A stretch of DNA of 64,000 nt. Origin: Spiroplasma sp. SV19. GTDB taxonomy: Bacteria; Bacillota_I; Bacilli_A; Mycoplasmatales; Mycoplasmataceae. The DNA lies in contig NZ_CP045455.1 in NCBI RefSeq assembly GCF_030060925.1, positions 682,001 to 746,000 of the forward strand. The letters run 5' to 3'. The translations under genes were made by a program, and so were the position numbers. The notes below the pieces were generated by a model that worked only from the letters and a program-made list of their open reading frames with translations, was not told the DNA's origin and ran no database searches. Within the stretch, counting starts at the first letter, position 1, and each line of letters starts with the position of its first letter. Of this stretch, positions 45,821 to 57,419 are shown one piece after another.

Positions 45821-46522
45821 TTACCTAATTGGGAATTTTTTTATTTGATTAAAACTCCGTGGATATGGTTTTTTTGTTGATTCTGTTTTAATAAAATGAC
45901 AAATATTTCGTTCTCCTAGTGGTGGAATATTTTCATATTGAATTTGTTCTAATTTTAAATTTAAAATCTGAATTGTCGCTTGTGCTGTTGCTAATTCATT
46001 CCCAATATTAGGTCCTTTGTAACAAATAACCCTTCCACGCACTTTAACCATTCGAACAACGAGTTCTAATAACATCCCTAAATTAGCAACAGCCCGTGAT
46101 ACCAGCAAATCAAACTGTTCGGAATGTTCTCAACTATATTTTTCAGCCCGAGCATGAACAATTTCCACATCTTGCAACTGTAATTTAGTAACTAATCGTT
46201 GTAAAAACAAACACCGTTTTTCTAATGCTTCAATAATTGTTAACTTAATTGTCGGACAAAATATCTTTAAAACAAGACCAGGAAAACCAGCCCCACTCCC
46301 AACATCAGCAACTTTTGCTTTGTCGGCAAACACATAATGTTTTAACAATAATGCTGAATCAAGAAAATGTTTGACATAAACATCCTCTCGACTAACAAGC
46401 GTTGTTAAATTCATTACTTTGTTTTGTTCAACTAAATACTGATAATATTGTTCTAATTGTTCTTCTTGGTGTTGATTAACAACAAGGTCAGCAAAATAAT
46501 CATTGATTAGTTTAATCATCAT
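45821..46522 (-). CDS. rsmG: 16S rRNA (guanine-527-N7)-methyltransferase
   Basis: 233 residues (GidB). SAM motif VADVGSGAGFPGLVLKI, preceded by MNLTTLVSREDVYVKHFLDS and followed by VSRAVANLGMLLELV. Unlike many bacteria it is not next to mnmG, which lies 7 kb away here. UGA Trp near 46129. Confidence 0.94.
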
Positions 46523-46546
46523 AACCCCTCATAACTTTTAATTGTG

Positions 46547-46576
46547 TTAACATTATAACAAGATATTTGTTAATAT
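46547..46576 (+). promoter_or_regulatory. candidate pncA promoter
   Basis: TTAACA (46547-46552), 18 bases, TAATAT (46571-46576), in the divergent gap between rsmG and pncA. Confidence 0.4.
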
Positions 46577-46616
46577 ATAAATAGACAACAAAAAATATTA
46601 AAAAGGAGGCTTCAAT

Positions 46617-47120
46617 ATGAGTCAAAAAGCATTAATTGTTGTTGATTATCAAAATGATTTTGTTGATCCAAAAGGATCATTATACGTTCCTGACGCAGAA
46701 AAACTTCATCCGCACATTTTAACATTAATTAAAACTTTTCAAAATAACAAGGACCTAGTCATTGCGACAAAAGATTTTCATCCTGATAATCACTGTTCAT
46801 TTGCAACCTGGCCACCCCATTGTCTTGCCAATAGTTCTGGCAGTGAACTTTATCAATTACCAGAAAGTCATTTTGATAAAATTATTCTCAAAGGAACACA
46901 ACAAGATGCTGACAGTTATAGTGCTTTTTTTAGTGATAATCAAACATCCAATGGTTTACATGAATTCTTGCAAGAACAAAATGTTACTGACCTTGTTATA
47001 GTTGGTGTTGCCTTAGATGTTTGTGTCTCGGCAACTTTGACTGATGCTATTAAATTAAATTATCATGGTTATCTTGACTTAACATGTACTGTTGGTCTTA
47101 ACCCCCACATTACCTTCTAA
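46617..47120 (+). CDS. pncA: nicotinamidase (isochorismatase family)
   Basis: 167 residues. Catalytic Asp in IVVDYQNDFVDP, zinc ligands in DFHPDNHCSF, Lys in IILKGT and nucleophilic Cys in GVALDVCVSATL. Converts nicotinamide to nicotinate for NAD salvage. Strong AAAAAGGAGG before ATG 46617. Single plus-strand gene. Confidence 0.92.
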   Translation: MSQKALIVVDYQNDFVDPKGSLYVPDAEKLHPHILTLIKTFQNNKDLVIATKDFHPDNHCSFATWPPHCLANSSGSELYQLPESHFDKIILKGTQQDADSYSAFFSDNQTSNGLHEFLQEQNVTDLVIVGVALDVCVSATLTDAIKLNYHGYLDLTCTVGLNPHITF

Positions 47121-47153
47121 AAAAGCTATTATTTTTAAATAATAGCTTTTTTT
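47119..47153. terminator. bidirectional terminator between pncA and HNH gene
   Basis: AAAAAAGCTATTATTT and its complement around a one- to three-base loop, with A/T flanks that give U tracts on both strands. It starts at the pncA stop and ends at the HNH stop. Confidence 0.85.
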
Positions 47154-47724
47154 AAAAATCATCATCATTGTCAAACTCAATGTTTTTTACTCGCATAATC
47201 GTTTCACCATTCGGTAATTGACCAATCCGTCCACTTGTACTTCCTCTTCATTTAACCTGATAATAAATAATGCCCTGGGCATGCAGCAATTTTAATAACT
47301 CAATTCAATTGTATAATTGATCACGATACATTCAACGTTTTTCACTATGAGCTTCAACTAAATTGCGATTATAAAAACTATGCGGATGCGATCACATTCG
47401 AATTTGACGCATCGTATTTTCACGTTTTGATACAATTTCAAGATTTTCCGCACGATTATCGCGGGGATTACCATTGATATGATCAATTGTCATATTAGGT
47501 GGCACTTGGCCAATAAATAACTCCACAACTAATTTATGGAGTGGCTTTGTTTTGGTTTTTCCTTCTTCGCGACGACGAATTAAAAAATAATTTGTATTTT
47601 TAGGTTTTTTTAACTCCTTAATTTTCTTTGTCATATTATTGCGAACACGACCCATATTACTAATTTCAAGATAAGGAAAATCAGGATGAATTTTTCAAAT
47701 TTCTGTATTGTTTGTTTTACTCAT
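47152..47724 (-). CDS. NUMOD4/HNH endonuclease-like protein
   Basis: 190 residues. The N-terminus WKIHPDFPYLEISNMGRVRN is a NUMOD4 DNA-binding motif; HKLVVELFIGQVPPNMTIDH followed by INGNPRDNRAENLEIVS is the HNH_3 core (His-His and Asn-rich loop). Such proteins are typically homing endonucleases of phages and introns. Here it is free standing, not inside an intron. Residues after 110 are of unknown type. Trp in MWSHPHSF is UGA. Confidence 0.85.
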
Positions 47725-47734
47725 TTTTAACCTC

Positions 47735-48328
47735 TTACTTTTTTGAAACTGCCTTATGATTTGTAATATAAAAACGATATGGCTTTAACTTAAAATTAGT
47801 TGCATAATCAATATTAACCCGTGATGTTGTGGTGATGTCAAAAACACTGGGGATTGCTTCTTGTTCTAAATATAAAGTTGAACTTTTAATAAGATTAAGG
47901 CCATCATCAGTTTTATTAATTTTTAAATAACGTGATAATTTTCCCGGGCCATTTGCTAAATTGGGTTTGCTAACAAAATTAGGAGTTGTTTCATCAACAA
48001 CAATTTCACCAGCCCGTAACAAAACAGCACTCGGATAGTCTGTTTGGTCAGTAACAATATTAAAACAAAAATACATCCCATAAATCATAAAAATATGAGC
48101 ATATCCACCTTGTCAAAATAATGTTTCATTCCGTAAACTGCGCTTATTATTAAAACCATGGTTAGCATCATCCGTTGGTCCATCATAAGCTTCAGTTTCA
48201 ACAATTTTACAATTAATTTTTTTACCATCAATAATCCGAACTAAATACTTTCCCAATAATTGTTGAGCAACAAGAACAGCATTTTGTGAAAAAAAGACAG
48301 GATCTCTTAAAGGTACTAAATTTACCAT
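47735..48328 (-). CDS. mpg: 3-methyladenine DNA glycosylase
   Basis: 197 residues. AAG family: AQQLLGKYLVR, IVETEAYDGPTDDANHGF with catalytic Glu and base-flipping region, YGMYFCFNIV, and LANGPGKLSRYL. Excises alkylated purines and hypoxanthine. Mollicutes have few repair genes, so its retention is notable. UGA Trp in FWQGGYAH. Confidence 0.93.
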
Positions 48329-48377
48329 TTTTGCGAAAAAAACATAACAAAAATTATTGCTAACTTGTTATGCCTTC

Positions 48378-49022
48378 TTAACCAAGTTTTTCACATTGGT
48401 CAAAATCAACTTCAGTAGGTGTTAAACGACCAAACATTTCTAAGTTTACCGTTGCAATTCCTTTTGAAGTATCAATTTTTGTTACTTGGCCTTCCATTTC
48501 AACAAAAGTTCCTGATAGAATACGAACATAATCATTAACTTCAAAGTTAGCAACAAATACTTTTTTAACTTTTTTTCCTTGTTGTGCTGTTGCTTTTTTA
48601 GTTGCTAGTGATTTTGAAAGCATTGTTTTTGCTTCTTGATCAGTTAAAGGAAACGGTTTTGTTCCCCGTCCTGATGATCCAATAAATCCAGTAACACCAG
48701 TTGTATTTCGCACAATATATCAAGCTTCATCATTCATAATCATATTAATAAAGATATATCCTGGATAAACATTTTTTTCTGTTACCCTTGTTTTTTTGGC
48801 TGGTACCGTCTCTTTTACTACTCTAATATCAAAAACAACATCTTTCATATTTAATGATTCTACCCGTTGAATTAAATCATCATGGACACGATCTTCGTGA
48901 CCAGAATAACAATTAATTACATATCATTTGCCCGGATATTTCGTAACATCTTCTAAATCTTTACTATTGTCTAATTTATCATTATTTGTCTCTAGTTCTG
49001 TTGTTGTGTTCTGTTCTGTCAT
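48378..49022 (-). CDS. nusG: transcription antitermination factor NusG
   Basis: 214 residues. NGN domain: KWYVINCYSGHEDRVHDDL, VYPGYIFINMIMNDEAWYIV, TGFIGSSGRGTKPFPLT; C-terminal KOW domain: VNDYVRILSGTFVEMEGQV. The about 30-residue polar N-terminal extension is typical of spiroplasmas and mycoplasmas. Downstream of secE. Confidence 0.95.
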
Positions 49023-49056
49023 TATTTTGCTCCTTTAATTCTTACCTATCATATTA

Positions 49057-49503
49057 TTATATAATGCGTGCAACAGTTAGTAAATGGTTTAAAACTAAAT
49101 CCAATACTAAGTAAAAGATCGCAAAAGCAATAATAAATAAAATTGTTATTAAAAACTTGCGTCCTAAACTGCCCTTACTTGTCCAACGAATTCTTGTTAC
49201 TTCCTTGGCCATTTTTACGGGAAACTCACGAAATGCTAATTTTCAATTTGTTTTTTTACTTTTATCTGAATGTTTACGCTTAAAAAGGCCTTTTTTAATT
49301 GGCTCACCATTTTCATCAATTTCTGGTGCTGTAATTTCTTTTTTTGTTCCAACTTGGATTGGCGCTGTTTTATTTGCTTTTTTCTGAAAAATTAGCGCCG
49401 CTTTTTCATTTTTCTGTTGCATTTTTAACACTTTTTTTTCTTCTTTTGTTAAAGTTGGTTTAATTTCTTTTTTTGTATTGTTTTCTTTCGCTTTTTTAGC
49501 CAT
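49057..49503 (-). CDS. secE: preprotein translocase subunit SecE
   Basis: 148 residues. A long Lys/Glu-rich cytosolic N-terminus (about 95 residues) and one C-terminal helix (FLITILFIIAFAIFYLVLDLV) preceded by the conserved FPVKMAKEVTRIRWTSK amphipathic region. Longer than the usual 60-residue SecE, as in other mollicutes. Between rpmG and nusG. Confidence 0.92.
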
Positions 49504-49512
49504 TGCGAACAC

Positions 49513-49662
49513 CTACCTTGTTTCCTTATGTTTCGTATGCTTGTTACATGTTTTACAAAACTTATTTATTTCTAACCGCTCTTTTTGTGTCATTTTATTC
49601 TTAAATGTTGAATAATTCCGATTTAAACATTCCGAGCATACTAATATGATCTTTTCGCGCAT
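49513..49662 (-). CDS. rpmG: 50S ribosomal protein L33
   Basis: 49 residues. Two CxxC pairs ([11 protein letters not shown] and [10 protein letters not shown]) make it the zinc-binding form of L33. Conserved [17 protein letters not shown]. Directly upstream of secE. Confidence 0.95.
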   Translation of the reverse strand: MREKIILVCSECLNRNYSTFKNKMTQKERLEINKFCKTCNKHTKHKETR

Positions 49663-49716
49663 AATATTCACCATATTTAATTATAGTATATTAATAAAAA
49701 TATTGATATAGTTAAT

Positions 49717-50295
49717 TTAATTATTTTTGTAAAAATCCTTGGTTTTTTGCATAATTCGTTGCATTGCATTATCAACTTGCCGATAGTCTAAAGCTAAAAG
49801 TTGATGAATATTATAAATATTTTCTCCAGCATATCATAAACGAAAAACTTCTTTTTCTAATGGTGATAACCGTTGATAAAATAGTTTAATGACTTGTTTT
49901 CGTTCATCAAATCGAGCAAGTCTTGTTGAAAAATATTCCTCATTGTTTGTGATATTATCATTTGTTAATTTAACATAATAATTTAAAACTCGATTTTTCA
50001 TGTTTAAGCACTGTCGAATTTGTTTATGAATATCCCAGGTATAACGTTGAAAAATAAAATCTTTTAATTTTTTTCGTGATTGGGGATTATACATCTTTGC
50101 ACTTTCTAATACTGAAAAATACTTTAAACTTTCTAAATCTGATAATTCAATTGGTAAGGCAAAATACTTATAAAAAGTTCGCCGCTTCACTTCTTCTAGA
50201 AAAGGGGCATATAATTTATACAAACTAATTACTGCTTTATTATTATGACCCTCTTGAAATAAATAGAGTAGTTCATATTCATTAATAAGAATCAA
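49717..50295 (-). CDS. sigH: SigH-like sigma factor
   Basis: 192 residues. The N-terminal half fits sigma region 2 loosely (NEYELLYLFQEGHNNKAVISLYKLYAPFL). The C-terminal region 4 is clear: LSPLEKEVFRLWYAGENIYN, IHQLLALDYRQVDNAMQRI, very like the Bacillus SigH end. Gene order rlmB-sigH-rpmG-secE-nusG is that of Bacillus. Start uncertain: TTG at 50295 touches the AGAAAGGAA site, and ATT at 50286 has better spacing. Trp in region 4 is UGA. Confidence 0.82.
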
Positions 50296-50314
50296 TTCCT
50301 TTCTAATGTCTGTT

Positions 50315-51049
50315 TTATTGTTGAAGCATTTTAATGTGATAAATTAAAATCGCACTAGCAACTGATACATTTAAAGAATCCAAATGGCCCGTTGTTGGAA
50401 TATAAAGATTAAAATCAGAATGTTTTAGTAACTTAGGGCTAATCCCAGCTCCTTCGTTCCCAACGATTAAACAAACTGGTGTATCATATCGCAATTCATT
50501 AACCTTTTGTGCTTTTGCGGTTAAACTTGTCGCATAAATTCAAAAACCTTGCTTTTTTAAATATTCCACAGCATTTGTCAAATTATTAACCCGACAAACA
50601 GGAACATAATTAAAAGCTCCCGCCGAAGTTTTTGCCACAGTAGCATTAATATCAACTTGTCGTTTGTCTAAAATAATAACACCATCAACATTAAACATAT
50701 CACAAGTTCGGAGAATGGCCCCAAAATTATGAGGATCAGAAATTTGGTCAAGGACTAATAAAAATGGATGGCTCTTTTGCAAGGCTTGTGTTGTTATTGT
50801 TTCAAGTAAATAATTTTGTGGTTTTAAAATCTCTAACACTAAGTTTTGATGCTTATTTGTTTTTACTAATGCTGTCATTTTATCAACAGAACAAAAAGCA
50901 ACCTTAAGCTGGCGATCTTGTGCTAACTTTAAATAATAATCATTATTTTTACTTTTTTCTAATAAATATAATTTATTAATCTTCATCGTTGGGTTTAATA
51001 AAGATTCAACAACTGGATTAATTCCGTAAATGTATATATATTCTTGCAT
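50315..51049 (-). CDS. rlmB: 23S rRNA (guanosine-2251-2'-O)-methyltransferase
   Basis: 244 residues, SpoU/TrmH family. YIYGINPVVESLL at the start, LDQISDPHNFGAILRTCDMF (motif 1), CLIVGNEGAGISP (motif 2) and LNVSVASAILIYHI (motif 3). Methylates the 23S P-site loop. Just upstream of sigH. Confidence 0.93.
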
Positions 51050-51110
51050 ATTATTTTCCTTTTCCGATATTATTATCCATAACCAATATTAATAAATTAC
51101 TTTACCAATA

Positions 51111-52424
51111 TTATAGTTCAATTTGATAGTTTTTAATAGTTTCTTTTAAAGCTTGCATTGCCCGCTGATAAATTGCCAAATTTTTTGCTGACTTATTTGG
51201 AAATTTTGGCGCTAATGTTGGTATAATCCCTATGTTTGCTTTCATTGGTTTTAAGTCTTTTTGTTGCGGATTAGTTACATAATTAATTAATGATCCTAAC
51301 ACAGTTTCTGATGGTAATTTAATTAAGGGTAAATCCATCATATATTGATAAACATTCAGCGCACATAATAATCCGGAGGCTGCAGATTCTAAATAGCCTT
51401 CAACTCCAATAATTTGACCAGCAAAAAAGATGTTACTATTTTATTTAAATTGTAAATATTGGTTTAAAACCTTTGGGGCGTTAAGATAATTATTTTTATG
51501 TAAAACACCATAACGGACAATGTCAACATCAGTTAAACCGGGAATAAATTGTTTAATAATTCGTTTTTGTTCTGGCCATGTTAAATTTGTTTGTCAACCA
51601 ACCAAATTATATAGACTATCAATGACATTATCTTGCCGTAATTGCACTACTGCAAATGGTTTTTCGCCAGTTTGATTTAAGAGATTGTTACTACTCATTG
51701 GACCATTTAACAAAATTTTACGAGATGTCTGCGCCATAACCTCAATTGGTTGACAACCTTTAAAATATTTTTCAAATGCCGGAATAATAACTCGTTTTGC
51801 ATTAACCAGTTCCGTCACTAATTGTTCAAATTCTTGTTCTGTTAAAGGACAAATAATATAATCTTTTTGATCAGAATGTCGCGCACCATAATATGCTTTA
51901 GTAAAATCAATTCCTGCTTTTGTAATAATTGGAGCCGAACCATCATAATAGTACAACGCTTTGTTTCCAATCAACTTTTTTAATTCTGTTTCAAAATTTG
52001 AACTAATTAATGGTCCCGCTGCAATAATAGTAATTTGTTGTGGATTAATTGTAACAAATTCATCATAAATAACTGTAATATTTGGGTGGTTCAATAATGC
52101 TCTTGTAACTTTTTCAGAAAACAACGCGCGATCAACACTCAGAGCATCATCTCCCGGTACTTGTACTTCATATGCTGTTTTTAAAATTAAGGAATCCAAT
52201 ATTTTTAATTCCTCTTTTAAAATGCCAATCGCATTTTCTTTGGACATACTACGAAAAGAATTAGAACAAACTAATTCCGCAAAAGTATCTAGTTTTTGAA
52301 CCAAATTCTTTTGTTTGCCCTTTCCTTCATATAGGTTAACTTTTAATCCCCGTTTTGCTAATTGATACGCAATTTCTGAACCAGCTAAACCAGCCCCAAC
52401 AATATTAATTTCTTTTGTTTTCAT
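51111..52424 (-). pseudogene. trmFO: tRNA m5U54 methyltransferase TrmFO, interrupted by a stop
   Basis: FAD motif INIVGAGLAGSEIAYQLAKRG, then SNSFRSMSKENAIGILKEEL, YDGSAPIITK, PLTEQEF and EVMAQTSRKILLNGPM. Codon 328 is TAA (51441-51443), between LQFK and NSNIFFAGQIIGVEGY. The frame after it continues 109 residues with the normal TrmFO end (FAGQI.GVEGY.ESAASG). Only one base change separates this from an intact 437-residue gene, so it is a recent nonsense mutation, an assembly error, or a two-piece protein. cysS precedes it by 4 bases. Confidence 0.85.
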
Positions 52425-52428
52425 CGCT

Positions 52429-53769
52429 TTAAAGAATGTCTTTTTCTAATAAAACTTTGCGAAGTTCATCAGCTTTCACGAAATCTTTACTATCCTTCGA
52501 CTTAATTCATTCTAATAAATATTGACGAATTTCACTACTAATAACTGGTAATTGAAAATTGAAATTCATAATATTAAAAATAATATTATAAAAATCACTA
52601 GCTAATTGTAGATCTAACATTTTATTACGTAATTGCGTATTAATCATTTTTATCATTTGACTAATAATTGTTAAAACATTAGGACTATTTAAATTATTGG
52701 TTAACTCAGCAAGAACTTTTTTGACATATTCACCATGATTTGCTAAATTATAACTTAAATCATATTCTGCTAAAAATAAATTAATTGCTTTTAAAACTTT
52801 TAAAATTTTCTCGGTTTCATTTTGAACAACACCAATAATAGTATCAGTTACATTTAAGGGTTGAGTATAATTAGTTGCATATAATAAGTATCGTAATGTA
52901 TTAGCACCATATGATTTAATAAAATCACGCACTAAAATACTATTATCTAATGACTTACTCATTTTTTCATTAGCAACATTTAAATGTCCATTATGCATTC
53001 AAATTTTGCTAATTTCTTTGCCATGATTTTTAGCAAAAAATTGAATTCGCTCATTCTCATGGTGAGGAAAAACCAAATCAATTCCACCGGCATGAATATC
53101 AATTGTTTGATGATTAAAAAATTTGTCAATTAAAACAGCACATTCAGTATGTCATCCTGGGCGACCCATATACTTTTGACCATTAATATTATCAAATGGA
53201 AATGAAAGTCCTACCGAAGTATTTTTTCACAAAGCAAAATCATATTGACTATGTTTATTTGCATCATGTTCAATCCGAGCATTAACTGCTAATTCTGCTA
53301 ATTTCTTATTCGCTAAACAGCCATAAACTCCTTGATATTTTGCAATATTAAAATAAACATTACCGTTAATTTCATATGCTGCACCAATTTGAATTAAGGC
53401 TTGAATAAAACTAACAATATCATTAATATGGTCAGTAACCCGCACTCGTCTTGTTGGTTTTTTAACATTTAAATTAGTAACATCTTCTTCAAAGGCTTGA
53501 ATATAAAATTCGGCAATTTCTTGCTCTGTTTTATTTTCCGCAGCAGCTTTATTAATGATTTTATCATCAATATCCGTATAATTTTGCACATAGTTAACTT
53601 CAATGCCTTGAAATTGTAAAAAACTAACTAATAAATCAACACTAATAATCGCACGAGCATTCCCAATATGAATATAATTGTAAACTGTTGGCCCACATGC
53701 ATAAATATTAACTTTTTTTGTTTGACCATAATTTGTAAAATCACGAGTCAAAGTATTATATAATTTCAT
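52429..53769 (-). CDS. cysS: cysteinyl-tRNA synthetase
   Basis: 446 residues. YIHIGNARA (HIGH) with CGPTVYNY, zinc ligands Cys and His in GRPGWHTECAVL and VFPHHENE, and KMSKSLDN. Several UGA Trp. Between mnmG and trmFO on the same strand, 11 bases below the mnmG stop... the order mnmG, cysS, trmFO suggests one unit rich in tRNA functions. Confidence 0.95.
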
Positions 53770-53780
53770 ACTTCACCCTC

Positions 53781-55661
53781 TTATCTATTTGATTCAAATT
53801 CCATTTTTTTTAAATGAAATAAAAGCATTTGAATATCAGCGGGATTAATTCCCGAAATCCGATTTGCTTGTCCAATTGAAATAGGACGAATCTTTTTAAA
53901 TTTCTCTCGTGCCTCGAGTGCTAAATTATCAACTAAATCATAGTTTAAATTGACAGGAATTAATTTATTTTCTAATTTAATTGTTTTTAAAGCAATTTCT
54001 TGTTCCTTTTTAATATATCCTTCAAAACGAATATTAATTAACAAATTTTGTTTTAAAAATGATTTTAAGTTTTTTAAAGGTAATAACTCTTCTTCTAAAT
54101 ATTTTAACTCAATATTTGGTCGTTTTAATAAATTATATCCCGAAATTCGTTCAGTAATATTAACAATCCCCAATGAAGATAACTTTTGAATAATTGGTGA
54201 CTTTGCAGTAAAATAAGTATCTTTTAATAACTGGATTACTTCATTATAACTTTTTACATTTGCTTGATACTCACTTCAACTTTGATTATCAATTAACCCA
54301 AACTGGTGCGCATAATTTTTTAAGCGTTCTTCCGCGTTATCATTGCGTAACAATAATCGATATTCTGCGCGAGAAGTTAATAACCGATAAGGTTCTTCGG
54401 TTCCCTTTGTAATTAAATCATCAATTAAAACACCAATATATGCTTGATCACGACGCAAAATAAATGGTTCTTCGTTATTAATACTTAATACTGCATTAAT
54501 TCCAGCCATTAAGCCTTGACAAGCAGCTTCCTCATAACCACTTGTGCCGTTAATTTGCCCAGCAGTATATAAATTTTTAACTCTCTTTGTTTCTAAAGTA
54601 TGCATCAATTGCGTTGGGACAATTGCATCATATTCAATAGCATATGCTCATTTTAGAACCTCAACCTTTTCAAAACCAGGCAATGAGCGCAGCATTTTAT
54701 CTTGAACATCAATTGGCATTGATGTTGAAAATCCTTGCACATAAATGGTATTTAAACTTTTTGATTCTGGTTCTAAAAAAATTTGATGACGAGGCTTATC
54801 GGCAAAACGAACAATCTTATCTTCAAAACTAGGACAATAACGTGGTCCCGTCCCTTTGACATTCCCCGAATACATTGCTGATAAAGATAAATGCTCTTGC
54901 ACAATAGCATGCGTTGTTGGCGTTGAATGAATTAATCAACATAATTCTTGCTCTTGTAATGGGGTAAAATCTTTTGTAGCATAAGAAAATGCTAATTTCA
55001 TATCAGTTCCTGGTTCTGACTGGGCTTTGGTATAATCAATTGAAGTATTAAGTACCCGCGCTGGAGTTCCCGTTTTTAACCGAAATAATTCAAATCCTAA
55101 ATGTTTCAATTGGGTTGATAATCCCGCTGTTGTAATATCGCCATCAGGCCCTTGTACTTTTTTCTCTTTACCTTGTAGAACTAGTGATTGCATATATGTT
55201 CCTGTTGTCAAAATAACTTTTTTCGCAAAAAATTGTGTTTGATCTTTTAGAACAACACCATAACAAGCACCATTATCATCAACTAATAAACTTTGGACTG
55301 CTCCTTCATATAATTCTAAATTAACTTGGTTTTCAATAACTGTTTGCATATACTTTGAATATTTAATTTTATCTGATTGTGCTCGTAACGCTCATACTGC
55401 TGGTCCCCGCGAAGAATTTAATAGTTTCATTTGTAAAGCAGTTGCATCAGCAGCCTTTGCCATTTCACCACCAATAGCATCAATCTCACGGACAACAATT
55501 CCTTTTGCTGGACCACCAATTGAGGGATTACATGGCATTAAAGCAATTTTATCTTTATGTAAAGTAATTAACAATGTTTTTTTGTGCATTCTAGCAGCAA
55601 CTAAACTTGCTTCAACACCAGCATGTCCAGCCCCAATAACGATTACATCGTATTCTTTCAT
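53781..55661 (-). CDS. mnmG: tRNA uridine 5-carboxymethylaminomethyl modification enzyme MnmG
   Basis: 626 residues. FAD motif [72 protein letters not shown] and the C-terminal [10 protein letters not shown]-like block ([13 protein letters not shown]). With MnmE it modifies the wobble U34. Five segments are separated only by UGA Trp codons. 23 bases below metG. Confidence 0.96.
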
Positions 55662-55684
55662 TAAGATCCCTCCTTTAAATTATT

Positions 55685-57268
55685 TTATTGCTCTAATTCT
55701 GTTTTAATTCGTTCCAATTCTTGTTCAACATTTAAACGCTCAAATAAATTGGCTTTTTTCTCTATCTTTTTATTATATATCATTTCTTGATTTAAAATTG
55801 TTGAAAATGTTAAATTTTGTAAATCAATATTAAAGTAATCTGCAATTTTCTGGGCATGATCAATTAATATTGGTTGTAACAAAAAGGCACTAACAATAAT
55901 AACATAAGCTAATGTTGCTAATGTTGTATGTAATTGTTCTGTCGCTTGATTTTTTTCTAATTCTCATGGTTTAGTTTCTTCAATATATTTATTTGCTTTA
56001 TTACATAATTCTAAAACAATACTTAATGCTTTTGAAATTTGATAATCATTCATTGCCACTTGATAATTTTTAATTGCCAAAAGGCAACTATCAATTAAAT
56101 CATTTTTTAATGGATCTTGTGATAAAAGTTGCCCATTAAAATATTTACTAATCATATTGCTTACCCGTGATACTAAGTTTCCAATATTATTTACCAAATG
56201 GGTATTATATGATTCTAAAAACATTTCATAAGAAAACTTTCCATCATTATCAGTTGGAATTTCATATCCTAAATAAAATCTTAAAACATCACGACCATAT
56301 TGAGCAATTAAATATACGGGATCAACAACATTACCAATTGATTTGCTCATTTTTGTATCTTTGAACAAAATTCAACCATGTGATAAAAGTTTGTTTGGTT
56401 GACGTAAGCCCAAACTTTCTAACATACTTGGTCAATAAATTGTGTGGAACCGCGCAATTTCTTTTCCTAACAATTGCAGAATTTCAACATCCGCGTTATT
56501 TCAAAATTTATTAAATAATGTTTCATCTTCTGATAAATAACCCAATGCCGTTAAATAATTAGATAATGCATCAATTCAAACATAAATAATATGTTTATTA
56601 TTTTCTAATGTTTTAATCCCCCATGAAAAAGTTGTTCTTGTTACTGACAAATCAGTTAAGCCTGGTAAAATAAAATTATTTAACATTTCATTTTTTCTAG
56701 CTTCTGGTTCAATAAAACCAGGATGATCATTGTAATAATTAATTAAAAACTGACTATATTTTGAAACCTTAAAAAAATAAGTCTCTTCTTTAACTTTCTT
56801 TGGTTTGTTTCCACAAACTAAACATTGCTGGGTTATTTTATCTAATTGTGATTCTGTTAAAAATTCTTCACAACTAACACAATATAATCCCTCATATGTC
56901 CCTAAATAAATATCACCTTTATTATATAATTTACTAAAAATCTTTTGTACTCCATCCTCATGAGCCTTATCTGTTGTACGAATAAATTTTGAATACTCAA
57001 TTCCTAACTTATCTCATAATAGCTTAAAATTATTAACAATCATTGTTGTAAATTGATACGGTGTCACTCCCGCTTCTTTAGCTTTTTTTTCAATCTTTTC
57101 ACCGTGTTCATCACTACCTGTTAAAAAAAAGGTTTCATAACCATCTAACTTCTTATAACGGTTCAAAATATCCGCTAAAGTTGTTGTATAAGCATGACCA
57201 ATATGTAACTGGGCACTTGGATAATAAATTGGGGTTGTAACATAAAATAGTTTCTTGTTTTGGCTCAT
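55685..57268 (-). CDS. metG: methionyl-tRNA synthetase
   Basis: 527 residues. [17 protein letters not shown] (HIGH), [16 protein letters not shown], a four-Cys knuckle (YCVSCEEF and QQCLVCGN), and [10 protein letters not shown]. No C-terminal tRNA-binding EMAP domain. Many UGA Trp codons in the middle (WDKLGIEY, FSWGIKT, WIDALSNY). Confidence 0.95.
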
Positions 57269-57378
57269 AATATCCCTCTCATTTTTATAATTGCTAATAT
57301 AAATTATATCGCATTTTCTGCTGGAAAATAAGGTTCTTTGCTTTGATTCTTAACTTTTAAGCAATTATATTCCAAATA

Positions 57379-57406
57379 AAAAATAGTTATCATGATAACT
57401 ATTTTT
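57379..57406 (-). terminator. terminator of the 57420-57875 gene
   Basis: Perfect 28-base palindrome, AAAAATAGTTATCA and its complement, followed on minus by ATTTGG. 14 bases past the stop. Confidence 0.75.
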
Positions 57407-57419
57407 GATTGTCAGTAGT

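Noticed and set aside
44103-46522. Replication origin near rsmG-parA-parB
   Set aside because: No dnaA, no cluster of DnaA boxes (TTATCCACA) and no strand switch typical of oriC seen in this stretch.
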